Assembly: GCF_003688995.1 (NCBI RefSeq)
Contig: NZ_PENI01000054.1
Coordinates: forward strand, 1 to 46,179
Reading direction: 5' to 3'
Source: Streptomyces shenzhenensis
Lineage (GTDB): Bacteria > Actinomycetota > Actinomycetes > Streptomycetales > Streptomycetaceae
Length of the DNA: 46,179 nt
Positions 40,520-46,179 of the stretch are shown here, in pieces. The notes below the pieces were generated by a model. The model was not told the DNA's origin, did not search any database, and saw nothing but the letters and a program-made list of their open reading frames with translations. Made by a program: the position numbers and the translations under genes. Numbering within the stretch: position 1 is the first letter of the stretch; each line of letters starts with the position of its first letter.

Positions 40520-41413
40520 ATGACACTCGACATCCACGGCATCATCCCGCCGCTGGTCAGCCCGTTCACCGCCGACGAGGAGCCCGACCTCGACGCGCTG
40601 CGGGCCGAGGTCCGCCACCACCTCGACCTGGGCGTGCACGGACTCTGCGTCACCGGGAGCACCGGCGACGGCCAGATGCTCTCCATCGAGGACTCGGTCG
40701 CCATCGCCCGAGCCGCCGTCGAGGAGACCGCCGGCCGGGTACCGGTGATCGCAGGCATCATCCGCGACAGCACCAAGGACGTCATCGCCTACGGCAGGGC
40801 CATCGCCGCCACCGGTGTCGACGCCCTCCAGGTCACGCCCGTGCACTACCTCTTCCAGCCCGACGAGGACACCACGGTCGAGTACTACCGGCGGGTCACC
40901 GACGAGACCGGCCTGCCCGTCGTCATCTACAACGTCATCCCCTACGCGCTGATCCCGGCCACCACCGTGGCCCGCGTGCTCGACGAGATCCCGAACGTCA
41001 TCGGCGTCAAGCAGTCCGGCGGCAACATCCACCAGCTCGCGGACCTGTTGCACATGGCGCCCGAAGGCGGCAAGGTGTTCACCGCCGTCGACGACCTGCT
41101 CTACCCGAGTTATCTGCTCGGCGCGCAGGGCGCGATCTCGGCCACCCTCACCGTCGTCCCCGAGCTGTGCGTGGCCCAGTGGGCCGCCGTGCAGCGCGGC
41201 GACCACGCCGCCGCCCTCGAGATCCACAACAAGCTGCTCCCCGTGTGGCGCGCGATCGACGGCCCCAACATGACCGTGCGCATCAAGGCCGCGCTGGCCA
41301 TGCAGGGACGCAACGGAGGGCACAGCCTGTCGCCGCTGACCCCGCTCGGCGACGCCGAGCGCGAGGCCGTCCGCGGCGCCCTGGTGGCCGCGGACGTCAA
41401 GCTCGTCGACTGA
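40520..41413 (+). CDS. DapA-family (dihydrodipicolinate synthase/N-acetylneuraminate lyase) aldolase or dehydratase
   Basis: A 297-residue class I TIM-barrel enzyme forming a Schiff base with a 2-oxo acid. The carboxylate-binding loop is GSTGDGQML (46-54, normally G-T-T/S-G-E), the catalytic tyrosine is Tyr137 (IYNVIP) and the Schiff-base lysine is Lys164 (IGVKQSGG). In sugar-acid pathways members cleave 2-keto-3-deoxy acids or dehydrate keto-deoxy sugar acids; diaminopimelate synthesis is unlikely given the operon. The Asp in place of the usual Glu of the GTTGE loop is a difference worth noting. It starts at the ATG at 40520 and is first in the operon controlled by O2/O3. Confidence 0.93.
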   Translation: MTLDIHGIIPPLVSPFTADEEPDLDALRAEVRHHLDLGVHGLCVTGSTGDGQMLSIEDSVAIARAAVEETAGRVPVIAGIIRDSTKDVIAYGRAIAATGVDALQVTPVHYLFQPDEDTTVEYYRRVTDETGLPVVIYNVIPYALIPATTVARVLDEIPNVIGVKQSGGNIHQLADLLHMAPEGGKVFTAVDDLLYPSYLLGAQGAISATLTVVPELCVAQWAAVQRGDHAAALEIHNKLLPVWRAIDGPNMTVRIKAALAMQGRNGGHSLSPLTPLGDAEREAVRGALVAADVKLVD

Positions 41414-41500
41414 GCGAGGATCCTGCCGTACGGCCTCGCGCCGGGTGTGTGCCGCACGCCCGGCGCGTCCCCCTCAACAGCGTCGTTGACCGGAGGACCG

Positions 41501-42874
41501 ATGTCATCACCCCTCGCCCGGCTCCCCGCCGAGATCGTGACCACCGATCCGGACGTGCTGGAGAGCCACGCGCGCGACAACGCGCCGCTCTGCGCCCACG
41601 GCACGGCCGCGGCACTGCTGCGTCCGACATCCACCGCCCAGGTGGCGGCGGTCCTGGAACTCGCCTCCCGCCATGCCATTCCCGTCGTGCCCCAGGGCGC
41701 GCGCTCGGGACTGGCGGGCGCCGCCAACGCGGTCGACGGCTGCTGGCTGCTGTCGCTGGAGCGGATGAACGCCGTCCTCGAGGTGGACCCGGTCGACCGG
41801 ATCGCGGTCGTCCAGCCCGGCGTGCTCAACGCCCGGCTCTCCCGGGCGGTCGCCGAGCGGGGGATGTTCTACCCGCCCGACCCGTCGTCGTGGGAGTTCT
41901 CCACGCTGGGCGGCAACGTCGCCACCAACGCGGGCGGACTGTGCTGCGTGAAGTACGGCGTCACCGCCGACTTCGTGCGCGGCCTGGAGGTCGTGCTGGC
42001 CGACGGCCGCGTCCTGCGCACCGGCCGGCGGACGGCCAAGGGCGTGGCCGGCTACGACCTCACGCGGCTGTTCTGCGGATCCGAGGGAACCCTCGGCGTG
42101 ATCACCGAGATCACCCTCGCGCTGCGCCCCGCGGCCAGGGAACCGCTGACCGCCATCGCGTTCTTCCCGGGCACCGCCGCCGCGTGCGCGACCGTCACGG
42201 CCTGCATGGCGTCGGGGGTCGTGCCCTCGATGCTGGAGCTGATGGACCGCCCGTCCATGGACATCGTGCGCGGATACCGCGACCTCGGCTTCCCGCCCGA
42301 CGCGGGCGCCATGCTCATCGTCCAGTCCGACAGCGGTCCGCCCGCCTCCGCCGACCTGGCCCGGTTCGCGGAGATCGCCCAGTCCCACGGCGGCGAGACC
42401 GTCGTCGCCGACGACCCCTCGGAGAGCCGCCTGCTGCTGGAGGCCCGCCGCTCGGTGGGCCCCGCCACCGAACTGCTCGGCGCCTACCTCTCCGACGACG
42501 TCTGCGTACCGCTGGGCCGGCTCGTCGACCTGGTCGACGGCGTCGAGAAGATCGCTGCCGAGCACTCCGTGCTGATCACCTGCACCGGCCACGCGGGCGA
42601 CGGCAACATGCATCCGACCGTCGTCTTCGACCCGAGGGACGCCACCCAGGTCCACCGGGCCGAGCGTGCCTTCGACGCGGTGATGGAACTGGGACTCGCC
42701 CTGGGTGGAACGATCACCGGGGAGCACGGGATCGGCCTGCTGAAGGCCGCCTGGCTCGAGAAGGAGCTGGGACCGGTCTCCCTCGCCGTCCACCGGGACA
42801 TGAAGGCGCTGTTCGACCCGGCCGGGATCCTCAACCCCGGCAAGGTCGTCCGCTCCCGCGCCGCACGTCCCTGA
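41501..42874 (+). CDS. GlcD-like FAD-linked 2-hydroxyacid dehydrogenase
   Basis: A 457-residue VAO-type flavoenzyme. The FAD-binding N-terminal half has PTSTAQVAAVLELASRHAIP, PQGARSGLAGAAN and the pyrophosphate loop PSSWEFSTLGGNVATNAGG. The C-terminal FAD-oxidase domain ends with TCTGHAGDGNMHP and GTITGEHGIGLLK, typical of glycolate oxidase GlcD and D-lactate dehydrogenases. It would oxidise a D-2-hydroxy acid such as glycolate, D-lactate or a sugar acid, passing electrons to a membrane or cytosolic acceptor; GlcE/GlcF partners are absent here. The ATG at 41501 follows GGAGG at 4 bases. It lies 87 bp after the DapA-family gene. Confidence 0.92.
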   Translation: MSSPLARLPAEIVTTDPDVLESHARDNAPLCAHGTAAALLRPTSTAQVAAVLELASRHAIPVVPQGARSGLAGAANAVDGCWLLSLERMNAVLEVDPVDRIAVVQPGVLNARLSRAVAERGMFYPPDPSSWEFSTLGGNVATNAGGLCCVKYGVTADFVRGLEVVLADGRVLRTGRRTAKGVAGYDLTRLFCGSEGTLGVITEITLALRPAAREPLTAIAFFPGTAAACATVTACMASGVVPSMLELMDRPSMDIVRGYRDLGFPPDAGAMLIVQSDSGPPASADLARFAEIAQSHGGETVVADDPSESRLLLEARRSVGPATELLGAYLSDDVCVPLGRLVDLVDGVEKIAAEHSVLITCTGHAGDGNMHPTVVFDPRDATQVHRAERAFDAVMELGLALGGTITGEHGIGLLKAAWLEKELGPVSLAVHRDMKALFDPAGILNPGKVVRSRAARP

Positions 42875-42957
42875 CCACCCCCGCGCTCTGACAGCCGGGC
42901 TCCTTCCCCTCCCCTTCCTTTCCTTTTCCCCTCAGACCCTCAGAGCAGAGGTGAGCC

Positions 42958-44271
42958 ATGTCCGTCAACGTCGACGGCGCGTCCGGCGTGACCAGACAAT
43001 CCACGGGGAGCGGCCGAGCGCCCCGGGCCGCGGCCGGGCGCGGACGGATCGTGATCCTGGCGCTGCTGTTCGCCGTCACCGCGATCAACTACCTCGACCG
43101 CAGCAACCTGTCGATCGCCATGCCCCACATCAAGGAGGAGTTCGGGCTCAGCGCCACCCAGCAGGGACTGCTGCTGTCGTCGTTCTCCTGGGCCTATGTC
43201 GTCGCGCAGTTGCCGGGCGGCCTCTTCGTCGACCGCGTCGGACCGCGGGTCGCCTACGCGTGGGCGATCGTCACCTGGTCGGTGGCCACCGCCGCCACGT
43301 TCCTCACCCGGGGGTTCGCCTCCGTGCTCGGCGCGCGGCTCGCCCTCGGCGCAGCCGAGGCGCCCTCGTACCCGGCCAACAACGCGCTGGTGACCAAGTG
43401 GTTCCCCAGCTCCGAGCGGGCCCGCGCCACGTCCGTCTACATCGCGGGGCAGTTCATCGGGCTGGCCGTGGCGCTCCCGCTGCTGTCGCTGATCGTCGCC
43501 TCCTTCGGCTGGCGGTCGGTCTTCGTCTTCACCGGCATGCTCGGGATCGTCTTCGTCGTCCTGTGGCTGAGACTGGCCCGGGACACCCCTCCCGCCGACG
43601 GGACGGAGGCCGCCCCCGCCCCCGAGTCGGCGAAGGCCAGGATCTCCCGGTCCGACGTACGCTACCTGCTGTCGCGCAAGCGGCTGTGGGGCCTCTACAT
43701 CAGCCAGTTCTGCAGCAACGGCGTCATGTGGTTCTTCCTCACCTGGTTCCCCACCTACCTGGTGGAGGCGAAGGGCATCACCTTCATCCGCGCCGGGTTC
43801 ATGGGCATGGTCCCCTACCTCGCGGCGCTGTGCGGTGTGCTGCTGTCCGGCTGGTGGTCCGACCGGCTCCTGCGCTCAGGGGCGTCGACGACACGGGCCC
43901 GGAAGGTGCCGATCATGACGGGCTTCACCCTCGCCACGGTGATCGTGCTCGCCAACTACACCAGCGCCCCCGGCCTCATCATCACCGTCATGTCGGTGGC
44001 GTTCTTCGCCCAGGGGCTCAGCGCCATCGGCTGGACGCTCGCCTCGGAGGTCATCCCGCTGCGGATGATCGGCACCGGCGGCGGCATGTTCAACCTGTTC
44101 ACCAACATGGGCGGCGCCCTCGTCCCGCTGGTCATCGGCGTGATCCTCGACGCGACCGGCTCGTTCAACGGCGCCCTGGTGTTCATGGCCTGCCTGACCG
44201 TCTGCGGACTGCTGTCCTACCTGCTACTGATCGACCGCGTCGAGCGCCTCGACCCCGACGCGAGCCGGTAG
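42958..44271 (+). CDS. MFS permease, ACS family (second copy in the regulon)
   Basis: A 437-residue 12-helix transporter with the same signature as the minus-strand permease: INYLDRSNLSIAMPHIKEEFGLSATQ, VDRVGPRVAY and AEAPSYPANNALVTKWFP. The similarity is family-level, and the two copies differ enough to have different substrates or orientations, perhaps uptake of two related acids. A polar N-terminus of about 28 residues precedes helix 1. AGAGGTGAGCC lies before the ATG at 42958. It is 83 bp downstream of the GlcD-like gene, in the same operon. Confidence 0.92.
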   Translation: MSVNVDGASGVTRQSTGSGRAPRAAAGRGRIVILALLFAVTAINYLDRSNLSIAMPHIKEEFGLSATQQGLLLSSFSWAYVVAQLPGGLFVDRVGPRVAYAWAIVTWSVATAATFLTRGFASVLGARLALGAAEAPSYPANNALVTKWFPSSERARATSVYIAGQFIGLAVALPLLSLIVASFGWRSVFVFTGMLGIVFVVLWLRLARDTPPADGTEAAPAPESAKARISRSDVRYLLSRKRLWGLYISQFCSNGVMWFFLTWFPTYLVEAKGITFIRAGFMGMVPYLAALCGVLLSGWWSDRLLRSGASTTRARKVPIMTGFTLATVIVLANYTSAPGLIITVMSVAFFAQGLSAIGWTLASEVIPLRMIGTGGGMFNLFTNMGGALVPLVIGVILDATGSFNGALVFMACLTVCGLLSYLLLIDRVERLDPDASR

Positions 44272-44326
44272 CCGATCACGGCACACGCCCACGACACAAG
44301 GACCACCCGACCCAGGAGTCCCACCG

Positions 44327-45331
44327 ATGCCCCTGCCCTTCCTCCCCGCCGACGGCGACCCCGTCCCGCCGGCGCTCCGCGGCTTTGCCCGCGCCCACGC
44401 CGACCTCGTCGAACTCGTCGAGGAACCGGCCCACCTGCTCGCCCGCGACCGGCACCCCGACCGGAGGGTGGGCCTCGTCTCCGGCGGCGGCTCCGGACAC
44501 GAGCCGCTGCACGCCGGGTTCCTCGGCCGCGGCATGCTCGACGCCGTCGCCCCCGGCAAGGTCTTCGCCTCACCCCACAACAGGCAGGTCCTGGAGGCGT
44601 CCCGCCGGGCCGCGGGACCGGGCGGCGTGATCCACGTCGTCAAGAACTACACCGGCGACCGGATCAACTTCGGGATAGCGGCCGAGCGGCTGCGACTTGA
44701 GGGCATCGAGGTCCGCCGGGTACTCGTCGACGACGACCTCGCCACGGAATCCGACGAGACCGCCACCGGCCGTCGCGGCACCGGCGCCACCGTCGTCGTC
44801 GAGAAACTCCTGGGCGCGGCGGCCGACACCGGGCTCGGCATCGACGAACTGAGCGCGCTCGGAGCCGAGTTCGCCGCGGCTTCGCGCAGCCTCGCGGTGG
44901 CAGCACGGGCGCAGACCTCCCCACACACCGGCCGGCCGTCCTTCGAACTCGCCGACGGTGAACTGGAGTACGGGGTCGGCATCCACGGCGAGCGCGCCCG
45001 AAGGACGATCGAGCGGCCGTCGAGCGGGGAACTGGTCGCCCGCTTGACCCACGAACTGCTCACGGGCCTGCCGGAGGGCCCCGACGACGTCATCACCGTG
45101 GTCAACGGCCTCGGCGGGACCACCCTGTTGGAGCTCTACGGCATCCACGACCTGCTCGTCGACGCGCTCACCGAGCGCGGTCTGACGGTGTCCGGCGCAC
45201 TGGTCGGCACCTATGCGCCCGCGCTCGACATGGCCGGGTTCTCGCTGACCCTGACCCGCGTGCGACCGGCATGGCGGTCGTACTGGACCGCCCCCGCCGC
45301 CACCCCCGCCCTGACCGTGAGGACCAAGTAG
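44327..45331 (+). CDS. dhaK: Dihydroxyacetone kinase subunit DhaK
   Basis: A 334-residue substrate-binding subunit. VSGGGSGHEPLHAGFLGRGML is near 51-71; KNYTGDRINFG (106-116) carries the Asp that contacts substrate; and His220 in YGVGIHGERA is the residue that binds the ketose carbonyl covalently in DhaK proteins (canonical His218 in E. coli). It would phosphorylate dihydroxyacetone, erythrulose or another short ketose with DhaL. A PTS partner DhaM is not encoded nearby, so ATP is the more likely phosphate donor (inference). The gene is 55 bp after the second permease and directly abuts dhaL. Confidence 0.92.
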   Translation: MPLPFLPADGDPVPPALRGFARAHADLVELVEEPAHLLARDRHPDRRVGLVSGGGSGHEPLHAGFLGRGMLDAVAPGKVFASPHNRQVLEASRRAAGPGGVIHVVKNYTGDRINFGIAAERLRLEGIEVRRVLVDDDLATESDETATGRRGTGATVVVEKLLGAAADTGLGIDELSALGAEFAAASRSLAVAARAQTSPHTGRPSFELADGELEYGVGIHGERARRTIERPSSGELVARLTHELLTGLPEGPDDVITVVNGLGGTTLLELYGIHDLLVDALTERGLTVSGALVGTYAPALDMAGFSLTLTRVRPAWRSYWTAPAATPALTVRTK

Positions 45332-45922
45332 ATGATCGACCAGGAGGCGGTTCTGCGCCGCTACGCACGGGCCGTCGAGGACGCGCACACCACGCTGACC
45401 GAACTGGACCAGCGCAGCGGCGACGGCGACTTCGGTGACAACCTGCGCGGCGGGCTGCGGGCCGCCCTCACCCGCTTCGACAAGGGCGGGACCAGTGCCT
45501 TCGGCGCTCTCGGCGAGGTGTTCCTCGACGAAGTCGGCGGAACCAGCGGCCCGTTGCTCGGGCTTCTGTTCACCGAGATCGCGCGGGCCCTCGACTCCGG
45601 GGCCGGCTTCGCCGACGGGGCCGGGGCCGGGCTGACGGCGATCCAGCGCGTCGGCGAGGCCCGGGTCGGCGACCGCACCCTCGTCGACGCCCTCGCTCCC
45701 GCCGTCGACGCCCTGGTCACGGGCGGGCCGGTCGAGGCGGCGAACGCCGCGAGGGCCGGCGCGGACCGCACCGCGCTGCTGCGTGCCCGGATGGGCCGGG
45801 CAAGTTATGTCGGCGACCGGGCGAAGGGGGCACCGGATCCCGGAGCCGTGGGCATCGCCCTGTTCTTCTGGGCGGCGGCAGCCGTGGCGTCACCCGAGGC
45901 GGACCTCCCCGCCCCCGCGTGA
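45332..45922 (+). CDS. dhaL: Dihydroxyacetone kinase subunit DhaL
   Basis: A 196-residue all-helical nucleotide-binding subunit. The metal/nucleotide loop LDQRSGDGDFGDN supplies Asp26, Asp31 and Asp33, spaced as in E. coli DhaL (LDREIGDADHG). GGTSGPLLGLLF, GDRTLVDALAPAVDAL, and GRASYVGDRAKGAPDPGA are the other family blocks. The usual His of the GDxDHG loop is Phe34 here, a divergence from the E. coli subunit. The ATG follows the DhaK stop TAG with no gap, with GAGG upstream in the DhaK coding end. In the last gene of the operon, this places kinase output after the DapA lyase and GlcD-like dehydrogenase. Confidence 0.92.
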   Translation: MIDQEAVLRRYARAVEDAHTTLTELDQRSGDGDFGDNLRGGLRAALTRFDKGGTSAFGALGEVFLDEVGGTSGPLLGLLFTEIARALDSGAGFADGAGAGLTAIQRVGEARVGDRTLVDALAPAVDALVTGGPVEAANAARAGADRTALLRARMGRASYVGDRAKGAPDPGAVGIALFFWAAAAVASPEADLPAPA

Positions 45923-46008
45923 CCGGGACCACCGCGCGCCGCGGCACGGGCCCCGACGTCCGGTGCACCCGGCCCCCGGGCACCGGCACGTGGTCCAGAC
46001 GACCGACC

Positions 46009-46179
46009 TAGGCGGTTTCGTTTGGATCAGTTGGTCGTTGGTCCGGGTGTGTCGTTGAGTGATGCGCAGTGGGCGCGGATCGAGCCGTTGCTCCCGGACC
46101 GGACGCCCAGACGGGGTGGTCGCTGGCGTGATCATCGGGAGGTGATCGACGCGATCGCCTTCAAGTTCCAGACCGGCAC
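46009..46179 (+). mobile_element. IS5-family element, 5' end, runs out of the window
   Basis: The segment begins near 46009 with GGCGGTTTCGTTTGGATC, resembling the left end of Streptomyces IS5/IS427-type elements, after CTA that may be part of a target site. A frame from the GTG at 46049 gives VSLSDAQWARIEPLLP, RTPRRGGRWRDHREVID and AIAFKFQTGT, the start of a DDE transposase. The right end is not in the window. It is a different subtype from the fragment at 18025-18372. It lies 86 bp after dhaL; 45923-46008 holds nothing recognisable. Confidence 0.8.

Noticed and set aside
40417..42891. 824-codon plus-strand open frame across the DapA-family and GlcD-like genes
   Set aside because: Arg/Pro-rich translation in a second frame over two convincing enzymes; it starts inside an operator.

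Overview
The window is high-GC DNA (third codon positions mostly G or C, frequent GTG starts) with gene families typical of Streptomyces: ferredoxin-coupled P450s, F420-type oxidoreductases, an MmpL exporter, a SigE-type sigma factor, a PucR activator and Streptomyces-type insertion sequences. Intact catabolic or biosynthetic operons alternate with insertion-sequence debris and gene remnants, so it looks like an accessory part of a chromosome or a large linear replicon. No tRNA, rRNA or CRISPR array was recognised.

Layout. (1) 1-2.0 kb: the start of a PabA-type glutaminase with an ABM-domain membrane protein, divergent from a DUF3050 protein; this may be the edge of a biosynthetic cluster. 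(2) 2.1-2.7 kb: a voltage-gated channel that keeps only S4-S6. (3) 2.9-10.4 kb: a six-gene minus-strand operon (P450, SDR, P450, 3Fe-4S ferredoxin, ferredoxin reductase, MFS exporter) divergent from a TetR regulator, with two matching operator palindromes between them. (4) 10.5-16.2 kb: a Ddn-like oxidoreductase, an MmpL/RND exporter and a coupled histidine kinase/response regulator pair. (5) 16.3-18.6 kb: fragments of an ISL3 transposase, a large ATPase, an unknown protein, an IS5 transposase and an amino-acid permease. (6) 18.7-26.7 kb: a PPOX-type F420 enzyme, then a divergent catabolic cluster: threonine-aldolase-like enzyme, cupin, membrane protein and GAF-PucR regulator on the minus strand; FAD hydroxylase and zinc dehydrogenase on the plus strand. 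(7) 26.9-30.8 kb: decayed IS256, IS3 and IS1182 transposases, an apparently intact DUF4037 gene and a TauE/SafE transporter fragment. (8) 30.8-35.4 kb: a SigE-type sigma factor with a coupled membrane protein, and a large secreted subtilase. (9) 35.4-36.0 kb: an MFS pseudogene. (10) 36.1-45.9 kb: a LacI-controlled catabolic regulon. (11) 46.0 kb to the end: the start of an IS5-type element.

The best-supported and most interesting unit is the LacI regulon. A LacI regulator lies between a minus-strand MFS/FAD-oxidoreductase operon and a plus-strand operon for a DapA-family lyase, a GlcD-like FAD dehydrogenase, a second MFS permease, DhaK and DhaL. The same 16-bp palindrome occurs once upstream of the first operon and, with a close variant, twice upstream of the second. 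Each promoter has a TTGACA box 17 bp from a weak -10, with an operator next to the predicted transcription start. The gene set suggests uptake of an organic or sugar acid, oxidation, retro-aldol or dehydratase cleavage, and phosphorylation of a short ketose by a two-subunit DhaKL kinase. The substrate cannot be read from sequence. Two sets of tandem repeats (seven 12-bp units in the MFS leader, and five units of about 46 bp starting in the 3' end of lacI) lie close to these operators.
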